Shown: positions 5,886-13,115, counted from the stretch's first letter. The stretch is 16,776 nt of DNA from Donghicola sp036139795 (GCA_036139795.1 JAYZYX010000205.1:1-16776), one strand, 5' to 3'. Made by a program: numbers and translations. Notes: a model not told the origin generated them from the letters alone.

Positions 5886-7874
5886 ATGGCCCTCTCGCGC
5901 CGCACGGGACAACGGTTCCAAAGCTCGATCTGGCCGGGTTTTGTGGATGCGATGACCGGCCTTTTGCTGGTTTTGATGTTCGTGCTGACCATCTTCATGG
6001 TGGTGCAGTCGGTCCTGACCGAGACGATCTCGGGGCAGGAAAGCGAATTGGACACTCTGAACCTTGAGGTCGCGGAACTGGCCCGCGCGTTGGGGCTGTC
6101 GCAGACGCGGGCGGATGGCCTTGAGGCCGAAGTAACCACGCTGAACGCCACTTTGGCGGACAACCAATCGCAAATCGAAAGCCTTCTGGCCCAGACCGCC
6201 GCACAGCAGACGGCCTTGTCCGAGGCGCAGGCAAAAATCACCGGCTTTGAAGCGCAGGTCGCGGCGCTGATCGCGCAGCGCGATGATGCCCTGTCGAATG
6301 TGTCTACGCTCGAAGGTGAAAAAACCGAGCTTCTGACCGCGCAAGAGGCCCTGAATACCGCACTGGCGCAGGCCCGCGATGAGATTTCCGCACAGGAAGA
6401 GGCTGCCCGATTGGCCGCTGCCCGCCGTGAGGCGCTTGAGGCGCTGACCGAGGAATTGCGCGCCAAGAACGCCGAGCAAGCGCAGGCCCTGACCGATGAA
6501 GAGGCCGCGCGTTTGGCCGAGGCCGAGGCCGCAAAAGCCCTGCGTGAACGTCTGCAAAACGCTGACGCCGAACTGACTGCCATGACTCTTGCGCTGGAAG
6601 AACAGCGTAAGCGCGCCGAAGAAACCCTGACCAAATTGGCCGCCGCCGAGGCGGTGCAGAAGGACCTGAACCAGCAGCTTGCCACAGTCGTTCTGGCCCG
6701 CGATGCCTTGCAGCAAGAACTGGCGGGGCTTCAGGCCGACAGTCAGGGCGAGGTTCTGAGCCGAGAGCAGCTGCAGCAAAAGCTGGCGAACGCCCTTGCC
6801 GCGCAGCAAGAGGCGCAGGCTGTGGCCGAAAAGGTTGGCACGCTTGAGGAAGAGCTGGCCGCCGCGCTGGCCGCCCAACAGGATACCGCTGCGCAGTTGA
6901 AAGAGCTGCGCGATGCGGGTCTGTCGCTGGATGATCAACTGGCCGCGGCTCTGACCGCCCGTTCAGCCGCCGAAGATCGTGCCGCGCTGGCCGAGGATGC
7001 CTCTGCCGCGCTGGAAGAACAACTGGCTGCCGCTTTGGCCGCGCAGCAAGAGGCAGAGGCGGCTTTGACCGGTCAGTTGACCGAGGCCGAACAGCGTGCC
7101 GCCCTTCTGGCCGCCGCCAACAGCGCCCTGTCCGACAAAGAGGCCGAGAGTGCCGAGGCGCAGCGCCGCGTGACCTTGCTCAACCAGCAATTGGGGGCCT
7201 TGCGCACGCAATTGGGGCAACTGCAAAGCCTGCTGGATGATGCGAAGGCGCGGGATGCGGCCTCTCAGGTGCAGCTGGAATCGCTGGGGTCGGACCTGAA
7301 CGCTGCGCTGGCCCGTGCTGCCGCCGAAGAACGCCGCCGCCGCGAATTGGAAGAGGCCGAGCGCAAGCGTCTTGAGGCCGAAACCGCCCGCCTGACCGCC
7401 GAGACAAAAGAACTTGAGAAATACCGCTCGGACTTTTTCGGACGCCTGCGTGACCTGCTCGGGGCGCAAGACGGGGTCCAGATCGTGGGCGACCGCTTTG
7501 TCTTCTCGTCCGAGGTGCTGTTTGACCAAGGCAGTGCGGACCTGTCCGAAGCCGGTCAGACCGAGATCGCCAAAGTTGCAGGCATCCTGAAATCGGTGAT
7601 CGGAGAAATCCCTGCCGATGTGAACTGGATCATGCGCGTGGATGGTCACACCGATAACATCCCGCTCAGCGGGACGGGGGAATTCGCGGATAACTGGGAG
7701 CTAAGCCAAGCGCGCGCCCTGTCTGTGGTGCGCTATATGGTCAGCACCTTGGGCATTCCTGCGGACCGCCTGTCGGCCAACGGCTTTGGGGAATACCAGC
7801 CGGTGAACTCTGCCAATACTGCCGAAGCGCGGGCGCAAAACCGCAGGATCGAACTGAAGTTCACCGAGAAGTAA
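5886..7874 (+). CDS. MotB-like protein with long coiled coil and OmpA peptidoglycan-binding domain
   Basis: The 662-residue product has a short cytoplasmic N-terminus, one membrane helix (about 20-44), a very long helical region (about 45-510) and a C-terminal OmpA/MotB-type domain (about 530-660). In WPGFVDAMTGLLLVLMF, D21 sits where the proton-carrying aspartate lies in MotB, ExbD, TolR and ZorB. The OmpA domain shows VDGHTDN (585-591), NWELSQARA (from 603) and NRRIE (652-656), which are peptidoglycan-binding signatures. There is no proline between residues 17 and 576, and the region is rich in Ala, Glu, Gln and Leu. A GAGGA element inside the end of the preceding gene serves as ribosome binding site. 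With its neighbour it probably forms an ion-driven motor linked to the cell wall. Its length far exceeds ordinary MotB. Confidence 0.88.
   Translation: MALSRRTGQRFQSSIWPGFVDAMTGLLLVLMFVLTIFMVVQSVLTETISGQESELDTLNLEVAELARALGLSQTRADGLEAEVTTLNATLADNQSQIESLLAQTAAQQTALSEAQAKITGFEAQVAALIAQRDDALSNVSTLEGEKTELLTAQEALNTALAQARDEISAQEEAARLAAARREALEALTEELRAKNAEQAQALTDEEAARLAEAEAAKALRERLQNADAELTAMTLALEEQRKRAEETLTKLAAAEAVQKDLNQQLATVVLARDALQQELAGLQADSQGEVLSREQLQQKLANALAAQQEAQAVAEKVGTLEEELAAALAAQQDTAAQLKELRDAGLSLDDQLAAALTARSAAEDRAALAEDASAALEEQLAAALAAQQEAEAALTGQLTEAEQRAALLAAANSALSDKEAESAEAQRRVTLLNQQLGALRTQLGQLQSLLDDAKARDAASQVQLESLGSDLNAALARAAAEERRRRELEEAERKRLEAETARLTAETKELEKYRSDFFGRLRDLLGAQDGVQIVGDRFVFSSEVLFDQGSADLSEAGQTEIAKVAGILKSVIGEIPADVNWIMRVDGHTDNIPLSGTGEFADNWELSQARALSVVRYMVSTLGIPADRLSANGFGEYQPVNSANTAEARAQNRRIELKFTEK
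6783..7070 (+). repeat. Degenerate coding repeats in the coiled coil (LAAALAAQQ units)
   Basis: Four copies of a unit reading LANALAAQQ, LAAALAAQQ, LAAALTARS and LAAALAAQQ start at 6783, 6855, 6939 and 7023. The spacings are 24, 28 and 28 codons; 28 residues equals four heptads. Each later unit is preceded by an acidic LEEE, LDDQ or LEEQ element. The nucleotide copies are diverged, so this is an old internal duplication or selection for the heptad pattern. Confidence 0.7.
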
Positions 7875-7877
7875 GGA

Positions 7878-8837
7878 CTAGGGCAGGCGAATGGTTTGTG
7901 CCTGTTGCGCCAGAACCTTTCCGTGCCGGATCAAGGTCACATCGCCTTCGTACCCGCCAGAGCGCCAACCGCCACCGGGGGCTTTGCGGCCCGCTGCGCG
8001 GAAGAACTGCGCTTGCTGCTTGTCGATCGTGACTTCGCTGCGCACAACCTCGCCTTCGGGGCCGTAGATGCGCAGGACCATGATGTCACCGGGCAGGGCA
8101 CCATAGGCGAAGGCCCAGAAGACAATCGGCGCGTCAGCGCGAAGCTCTGCGTCGGCATGGCCTTGCTTGATTGTGTTATAGGCGGGGATTTCGGTGTCGA
8201 AACCCACATCGATCACGCCGGCAGGTTTATAAGTGATGTCAGTAGCCCAAAGAGGATGCTCTGCGTCGCCGCAGGAGTTCAGCTTTTCGGGTCGGAAGGG
8301 GTCCACCACAGCGCCATCTTTGCGGACCGAGAGGTGAACGTGGGGGAACTGGGTGTTGCCGGAAAAGCCGACCTCTCCCAACACGTCGCCAGTATTCACC
8401 ACGTCGCCTTTCTGCACCTTCACGCTGCCGCGCTTCAGGTGGCAGTACTGGGTTTCCCAGCCGTCTCCGTGATCGATTGCCAGCCCGTTGCCGCATTCGC
8501 GGCCATCCAGTTGCGCCGCCGAGATCCCGTCGCGCCCTGTGTCCGGCATCCCGTCCCGCACAGCGCGCACGACACCTGCCGAGGCCGCCAGCACGTTCAC
8601 GCCAGCTTCCATCTTGTCGAAGGTTTTGACCGAGAAATCTGTGCCCTTGTGCCCGTCATAACTGAGCGAGCCGCAGGCGTAATCCGACGACCCCTCTGAG
8701 GGATCGTGGTCAACATATTGCTGGATATAGCAGGTCTCGCCCAAGGAACAGTCGAGGGGCAGTTGCAGATCCAGCGCACTGGTTACACACGGAAACGCCC
8801 CCGCCAGTGCGGCGAGGGCGAAGGTCATTTTTGTCAT
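7878..8837 (-). CDS. Secreted M23 (LytM-type) metallopeptidase
   Basis: The 319-residue product starts with a signal peptide (MTKMTFALAALAGAFPCVTSA, cleavage near 20-22). The peptidase domain is about 60-185 and keeps the full zinc and catalytic set: H63-K-G-T-D67 (HxxxD), H133 in YCHL, and H166-V-H168 (HxH). Family members cut peptide cross-links in peptidoglycan in the periplasm. Intact ligands argue for an active enzyme rather than a regulatory LytM protein. A beta-rich tail of unknown role runs from about 205 to the end. The start at 8837 is 2 nt after the clpA stop, so it is probably translated from the clpA transcript. A start at 8828 (MTF) is also possible. It converges on the OmpA-domain gene with a 3-bp gap between stop codons. 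Confidence 0.88.
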   Translation of the reverse strand: MTKMTFALAALAGAFPCVTSALDLQLPLDCSLGETCYIQQYVDHDPSEGSSDYACGSLSYDGHKGTDFSVKTFDKMEAGVNVLAASAGVVRAVRDGMPDTGRDGISAAQLDGRECGNGLAIDHGDGWETQYCHLKRGSVKVQKGDVVNTGDVLGEVGFSGNTQFPHVHLSVRKDGAVVDPFRPEKLNSCGDAEHPLWATDITYKPAGVIDVGFDTEIPAYNTIKQGHADAELRADAPIVFWAFAYGALPGDIMVLRIYGPEGEVVRSEVTIDKQQAQFFRAAGRKAPGGGWRSGGYEGDVTLIRHGKVLAQQAQTIRLP

Positions 8838-8839
8838 GC

Positions 8840-11176
8840 TTAGTTTGCCGTCAGAAGAGGGGGCTTTTTGCCAGCCTCGATGCGTTTGCTGTCGGGGCCG
8901 CTGATCTCCAGTTTCAGTTCGCCATTCTCGACGCTGACATTGACGATCCCGCCCTTTGCCAGTTTGCCGAACAGCAGTTCCTCGGCCAGCGGTTTCTTCA
9001 GGTGTTCCTGGATCACGCGGCCAAGGGGGCGGGCGCCCATCTTGTCGTCGTAACCCTTGTCGGCGATCCATTCGGCGGCGGCGGGGCTCAGTTCGATATG
9101 GACGTTGCGGTCCATCAGCTGAGCTTCCAGTTGCAGGACGAACTTTTCGACCACCTGCAGGATGACCTCTTTCGGCAGCGGACCGAAGCTGATCACCGCG
9201 TCCAGACGGTTGCGGAATTCCGGCGTGAAGGTGCGTTCGATCGCGGCGGTGTCTTCGCCTTCGCGGCGGTCACGACCAAAGCCGATGGCCGCTTTCGCCT
9301 GCTCGGACGCGCCCGCGTTCGAGGTCATGATCAGCACCACATTGCGGAAGTCCACCGTGCGCCCGTTGTGATCGGTTAGCGTTCCGTGGTCCATCACCTG
9401 CAGCAGGATGTTGTAAACGTCCGGATGCGCTTTCTCGATCTCGTCCAGCAGCAGGACGCAGTGCGGATGCTGGTCAACGCCATCGGTCAGCAGACCACCT
9501 TGGTCAAAGCCCACATAGCCCGGAGGGGCACCGATCAAGCGGCTAACCGCGTGCTTCTCCATGTATTCAGACATGTCAAAGCGCAGCAGTTTCACACCCA
9601 GTTGGTCGGCCAGCTGTTTGGCCACCTCGGTCTTACCGACGCCAGTGGGGCCAGCGAATAGGTAGTTGCCGATGGGTTTGTCCGGTTCACGCAGACCTGC
9701 GCGGGACAGCTTGATCGCGCTGGACAGGGCCACGATGGCATCGTCCTGACCAAAGACCACCCGCTTGAGCGATGCTTCCAGATCCTTGAGAACCTCTGCG
9801 TCGTCCTTGCTGACGTTCTTCGGGGGGATGCGGGCGATCTTGGCAACCACAGCTTCGATCTCTTTGACGCCGATGGTCTTGCGGCGCTTGGAGTCGGGCA
9901 GCAGGTGCTGCGCAGCGCCAGCCTCATCGATGACGTCAATGGCCTTGTCAGGCAGCTTGCGGTCGTTGATGTAGCGTGCCGAGAGTTCAACAGCCGTTTT
10001 GATCGCGTCCGCGGTGTAGCGGATGTCGTGATGTTCTTCGAAGTAAGGCTTCAGCCCCTGAAGAATCTTGACCGCGTCTTCGACGGTGGGCTCGTTCACG
10101 TCGATCTTCTGGAACCGGCGGCTCAGGGCGCGGTCCTTTTCGAAATGCTGACGGAACTCTTTATAGGTGGTGCTACCCATCGTGCGCAACTTGCCGCCCT
10201 GAAGCGCGGGCTTCAGCAGGTTCGAGGCATCCATCGCCCCGCCCGAGGTCGCGCCCGCGCCGATGACAGTGTGAATCTCATCGATGAAGAGAACTGCGTC
10301 GGGGTGGTCTTCCAGTTCGGTGACCACGGCCTTCAGGCGTTCTTCAAAGTCACCGCGATAGCGGGTGCCCGCCAGCAGTGCGCCCATGTCGAGCGAGTAG
10401 ATTACGGTGTTCTTCAGAACATCAGGGGTCTGGCCCTTGATGATTTTACGCGCCAGACCTTCGGCGATGGCGGTCTTGCCCACACCGGGGTCGCCCACCA
10501 GAAGCGGGTTGTTCTTGCGGCGACGGCAAAGAACCTGAATGCAGCGCTCAACCTCTTCGGCGCGGCCGATCAGCGGGTCAATGTCGCCCTTACGCGACTT
10601 TTCGTTCAGATCGACACAGTATTTCGCCAGCGCGGATTCGCGGTTTTCCGACGGGTTGGGGCCGGTGGGTTCGACGTTCTGCGCCTCTTCCTCTTCGGTC
10701 GCGCCCTGAACGGGGCGGCTTTCGCCAAAGGCGGGGTTCTTGGCCACACCATGAGCGATGAAATTCACAGCGTCGTAGCGGGTCATGTCCTGCTCTTGCA
10801 GGAAGTAGGCCGCATTCGATTCGCGTTCGGCAAAGATGGCGACCAGAACGTTGGCGCCGGTCACTTCGGTCCGGCCCGAGGACTGGACGTGGATCGCTGC
10901 CCGCTGGATCACGCGCTGGAATGCAGCGGTGGGCACAGCTTCAGAGCCGTCGATTTCAGTGACAAGGTTTGCAAGGTCTTCGTCAATATAATCAAGCAGC
11001 GAACGCCGCAGGTCTTCGATGTCCACGTTGCAGGCGCGCATGACGCGGGCTGCATCGGGTTCGTCCACCAAGGCCAGTAGCAGGTGTTCCAATGTCGCAA
11101 ACTCATGCGCGCGTGCGTTCGCCAGCGCCAGTGCGGAATGGATCGCCTGTTCGAGAGTATTCGAGAATGAAGGCAC
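8840..11176 (-). CDS. clpA: ClpA, ATPase subunit of the ClpAP protease
   Basis: ClpA unfolds substrates and feeds them to ClpP in the cytoplasm. The 778-residue protein has the Clp N-domain (1-150), an acidic linker (about 155-180), AAA module 1 with Walker A GDPGVGKT (228-235) and Walker B VLFIDE (295-300), and AAA module 2 with Walker A GPTGVGKT (509-516) and Walker B VLLLDE (574-579). There is no ClpB-type middle coiled coil. A ClpP-docking loop IGF is seen at 631-633; E. coli ClpA has IGL. The start is GTG at 11176, supported by AAGGAG 7 nt upstream and the family N-terminus PSFSNTLEQAIHSAL. The ClpS adaptor gene, often next to clpA in other bacteria, is not adjacent here. The M23 gene follows on the same strand. 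Confidence 0.96.
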   Translation of the reverse strand: MPSFSNTLEQAIHSALALANARAHEFATLEHLLLALVDEPDAARVMRACNVDIEDLRRSLLDYIDEDLANLVTEIDGSEAVPTAAFQRVIQRAAIHVQSSGRTEVTGANVLVAIFAERESNAAYFLQEQDMTRYDAVNFIAHGVAKNPAFGESRPVQGATEEEEAQNVEPTGPNPSENRESALAKYCVDLNEKSRKGDIDPLIGRAEEVERCIQVLCRRRKNNPLLVGDPGVGKTAIAEGLARKIIKGQTPDVLKNTVIYSLDMGALLAGTRYRGDFEERLKAVVTELEDHPDAVLFIDEIHTVIGAGATSGGAMDASNLLKPALQGGKLRTMGSTTYKEFRQHFEKDRALSRRFQKIDVNEPTVEDAVKILQGLKPYFEEHHDIRYTADAIKTAVELSARYINDRKLPDKAIDVIDEAGAAQHLLPDSKRRKTIGVKEIEAVVAKIARIPPKNVSKDDAEVLKDLEASLKRVVFGQDDAIVALSSAIKLSRAGLREPDKPIGNYLFAGPTGVGKTEVAKQLADQLGVKLLRFDMSEYMEKHAVSRLIGAPPGYVGFDQGGLLTDGVDQHPHCVLLLDEIEKAHPDVYNILLQVMDHGTLTDHNGRTVDFRNVVLIMTSNAGASEQAKAAIGFGRDRREGEDTAAIERTFTPEFRNRLDAVISFGPLPKEVILQVVEKFVLQLEAQLMDRNVHIELSPAAAEWIADKGYDDKMGARPLGRVIQEHLKKPLAEELLFGKLAKGGIVNVSVENGELKLEISGPDSKRIEAGKKPPLLTAN

Positions 11177-11183
11177 GAGGGTG

Positions 11184-11189
11184 CTCCTT
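11184..11189 (-). promoter_or_regulatory. Ribosome binding site supporting the GTG start of clpA
   Basis: On the minus strand AAGGAG lies 7 nt before GTG at 11176-11174. This is a strong site and supports the non-ATG start. The next in-frame ATG would remove much of the Clp N-domain. Confidence 0.75.
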
Positions 11190-11205
11190 CTGATCGGGGG
11201 TCAGA

Positions 11206-11220
11206 GGGGCCCGAGGCCCC
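11206..11220 (-). promoter_or_regulatory. GC-rich hairpin in the clpA leader
   Basis: GGGGCC-TCG-GGCCCC (minus strand) is a perfect 6-bp stem with a 3-nt loop, ending about 30 nt before the clpA start codon. No T run follows, so it is not a standard terminator. It could stabilise or regulate the clpA leader. Confidence 0.35.
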
Positions 11221-11298
11221 AACCAACCGTGGCCTGTATAAGTTAAAGTTTGGTCGATCCACGCGGGTCTTCAAGAGAAAACTTGATTTAACGCGACG

Positions 11299-11323
11299 AA
11301 AAGAGGGGTGACGCTCCCCCTTT
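11299..11323 (-). terminator. Probable intrinsic terminator after gloB
   Basis: On the minus strand, 8 nt past the gloB stop, AAAGGGG and CCCCTCTT form an imperfect stem closed by a short loop (GAGCGTCA). It is followed by TTTT. The four GC pairs plus T run fit a modest rho-independent terminator that separates gloB from the downstream clpA leader. Confidence 0.45.
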
Positions 11324-11331
11324 AGGCGGTA

Positions 11332-12102
11332 TCAAAAGCTATCCTTTCGGGCGCGAACCTCAGCAAACACTAGGTCATCTGGTGCATTTGCCATGCCAAC
11401 TGCCTCTTTCACTTCGGCGTGATGCGCCCGCAAAAAAGGATTTGTCGCCAGTTCGGTGGCCAAAGTCGCGGGCACTGTCGGTTCACCCTGTTCCCTCAAA
11501 GCGCGGATCTGGGCTGCCCGAGAGATAAGGTCTGCATTCCCGGGTTCAATGGTCAGGGCGAAACGGGCGTTGGATTCGGTGTATTCGTGGCCCGAATAGA
11601 CCAGAGTTTCCGGCGGAAGGGCCGCCATCTTGGACAGGCTTTGCCACATCATGGGCGGGGTGCCTTCAAAGATGCGACCGCAGCCAAGAGCCATCAGGCT
11701 GTCGGCGGAAAACAGCGCTTTACTGCCCTCAAAGTAAAAGGCGATGTGGCCGACCGTGTGACCCGAGACATCCAGAACGCTGCCGGTTTCGCCCCCTATA
11801 GAAATGGTGTCCCCTTCGGAAACTGCCAGATCCAGATCGGGCAGGCGGTGGGCGTCTGCCTTGGCGCCGGTGACCTTCAGATCGGGGAAGGCCGCCCGCA
11901 GATCGGGTAGCCCGTCTACATGGTCCCAGTGGTGATGGGTAAGCAGAACGTGGTCGGCCTTCCAGCCCCGCGCGTTCAGGGTCTCGATGATCGGGGCCGC
12001 GTCGGGGACATCGACCACTGCGGTCTGTCCCGATTGGCTGTCGTGCGCCAAATAGGCGTAGTTGTCGCTAAGGCAGGGGACGATCACAATCTCAAGGGGC
12101 AT
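11332..12102 (-). CDS. gloB: Hydroxyacylglutathione hydrolase (glyoxalase II)
   Basis: GloB hydrolyses S-D-lactoylglutathione to D-lactate and glutathione, the second step of methylglyoxal detoxification in the cytoplasm. The 256-residue length is standard. The metallo-beta-lactamase fold motif THHHWDH (55-61) supplies H56, H58, D60 and H61. The other ligands are H115 in SGHTVGH, D134 in FSADSL and H172 in SGHEYTESN, so both metal sites are complete. The C-terminal HAGH-type helical domain (about 175-256) contains TNPFLR near 220. The start at 12102 gives the typical N-terminus MPLEIVIVPCLSDNYAYL. Longer in-frame starts would overlap the divergent gene and add unrelated sequence. Confidence 0.95.
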   Translation of the reverse strand: MPLEIVIVPCLSDNYAYLAHDSQSGQTAVVDVPDAAPIIETLNARGWKADHVLLTHHHWDHVDGLPDLRAAFPDLKVTGAKADAHRLPDLDLAVSEGDTISIGGETGSVLDVSGHTVGHIAFYFEGSKALFSADSLMALGCGRIFEGTPPMMWQSLSKMAALPPETLVYSGHEYTESNARFALTIEPGNADLISRAAQIRALREQGEPTVPATLATELATNPFLRAHHAEVKEAVGMANAPDDLVFAEVRARKDSF

Positions 12103-12166
12103 GGCGTTTCCGGTATTCGTTGCTATTGTCTGGGTATGAGAGTGGCCGAAGGGATCCAAAGGCGCA

Positions 12167-12910
12167 ATGCATCTGGATGTGCAAGACCTGCGCAACTTCT
12201 ATTACCGCAGCGCCTTGGGGCGTGCCGCGCAGCGTGTCATACGTAATGAGTTGCTGACCTATTGGCCCGAAGCAAAGGGCCAGTCTGTCTTGGGCTACGG
12301 TTTTGCCGTGCCGCTGCTGCGTCCCTATTTGCATGAGGCCCGCCGCGTCACCGGATTGATGCCCGGCCCGCAAGGAGTGATGGCTTGGCCCGCAGGCATG
12401 CCCAACGTCAGCGTTCTGTGCGAAGAGGCCAATTGGCCCGTTGAGACCGGTCACGTCGACAAATTGGTCCTCATGCACGGTCTTGAGACGTCCGAACAGC
12501 CTGCGCTGGTGCTGGAAGAGGCCGCGCGGGTTTTGGGGCCGGGGGGCAGTGCTGTCTTTATAGTGCCGAACCGTGCAGGGGTCTGGTCGCGCCGCGATGC
12601 GACGCCGTTCGGCTTTGGTCGGCCCTATTCCAACAGTCAGCTGAACGCGCAACTTGTCCGCAGCGGCTTTCAGGTCGAGCGCAGCTCGGCGGTGCTATAC
12701 CAGCCGCCCTCGCACCAGCGGTTCTGGCTGCGCACGGGCGCGATGATCGAACAGGTCGGCAAAAAGCTGGCCGGTCCCCTGTCTGCGGGCGTTCTGATTG
12801 TCGAGGCGACGAAGCATTCGCGCATGCCGACAGGTCTGGGGCAAACGCTGACTTCTCGGTCGTCGACGGTGTTGGGGGGGCTGACCCAGCCCGAAGTCAA
12901 ACCGGCGTGA
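12167..12910 (+). CDS. Probable class I SAM-dependent methyltransferase
   Basis: The 247-residue protein resembles small methyltransferases of the Methyltransf_11 type. A VLGYGFAVPLL segment (41-51) occupies the place of the SAM-binding glycine-rich motif. VDKLVLMHGLETSEQPALVLEEAARVLGPGG (97-127) matches the post-motif region in which a strand and helix precede the LxPGG turn, and FIVPNRAGVW follows. The first motif lacks the usual acidic DxGxGxG form, so substrate and even activity are uncertain. The gene is divergent from gloB with a 64-bp spacer. AAAGG precedes the start. It is not obviously linked to the ATP synthase genes that follow after a 255-bp gap. Confidence 0.72.
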   Translation: MHLDVQDLRNFYYRSALGRAAQRVIRNELLTYWPEAKGQSVLGYGFAVPLLRPYLHEARRVTGLMPGPQGVMAWPAGMPNVSVLCEEANWPVETGHVDKLVLMHGLETSEQPALVLEEAARVLGPGGSAVFIVPNRAGVWSRRDATPFGFGRPYSNSQLNAQLVRSGFQVERSSAVLYQPPSHQRFWLRTGAMIEQVGKKLAGPLSAGVLIVEATKHSRMPTGLGQTLTSRSSTVLGGLTQPEVKPA

Positions 12911-12953
12911 ATCACAGAATCATCTTTTTCAGACTTTCGTCGCGGTGAATGCG

Positions 12954-12972
12954 GCAAGGGGTAGCACCTTGC
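12954..12972. repeat. Inverted repeat GCAAGG-N7-CCTTGC
   Basis: A perfect 6-bp inverted repeat with a 7-nt centre lies 44 bp after the methyltransferase stop. It is not followed by a T run on the plus strand. It overlaps the candidate -35 element TTGCAC, so it could be an operator or a weak transcript-end hairpin. Confidence 0.4.
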
Positions 12973-13012
12973 ACAGTAAATTTGCCCTTCCGTGTAAATG
13001 CTAGCGCCAAAC

Positions 13013-13033
13013 CGATCACTATTTGCGTGATCG
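13013..13033. promoter_or_regulatory. Inverted repeat CGATCAC-N7-GTGATCG, candidate operator
   Basis: A perfect 7-bp inverted repeat with a 7-nt AT-rich centre lies about 133 bp before the atpH start. Seven matching pairs and one-helical-turn-scale spacing are typical of binding sites for dimeric regulators. The regulator is not identifiable from this window. Confidence 0.4.
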
Positions 13034-13099
13034 ATAGTTGCTAGGTGGCGAACCCTCTGCTAAGTCCTGCGCGATTTCGATGCCCTAGGATTTCCCTTT

Positions 13100-13115
13100 G
13101 GGGCGTAAACGCCCC
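13100..13115 (+). promoter_or_regulatory. Hairpin GGGGCG-TAAA-CGCCCC in the atp leader
   Basis: A perfect 6-bp GC-rich stem closed by a TAAA loop sits 50 nt before the atpH start and is followed by CGATCAGCC rather than T residues. It is therefore more likely a leader mRNA structure or stability element than a terminator. Confidence 0.4.

Noticed and set aside
5244..6938. 564-residue open frame on the minus strand opposite the motor genes
   Set aside because: It is antisense to two well-supported genes. Its Gln/Gly/Leu-rich sequence is what the reverse complement of Ala/Glu/Gln-rich coiled-coil codons gives, and it has no domain motif.
4653..7874. Complete Zorya anti-phage system
   Set aside because: Only ZorA-like and ZorB-like domain architectures are present. 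No ZorC, ZorD or ZorE gene flanks them. The neighbours are housekeeping genes, and the long arm is in the OmpA protein rather than mainly in the MotA-like protein.
8838..9071. 78-residue N-terminal extension of the M23 peptidase
   Set aside because: It would overlap the clpA 3' end in another frame and would bury the clear signal peptide that begins at 8837.
9905..11080. 391-residue plus-strand open frame inside clpA
   Set aside because: It is antisense to the conserved AAA and N-terminal modules of clpA, with no ribosome binding site or motif.
12998..13030. Ten-codon upstream reading frame before atpH (ATG CTA GCG ... TGA)
   Set aside because: No ribosome binding site precedes it, and it overlaps the inverted repeat at 13013-13033. 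Chance is the simpler explanation.
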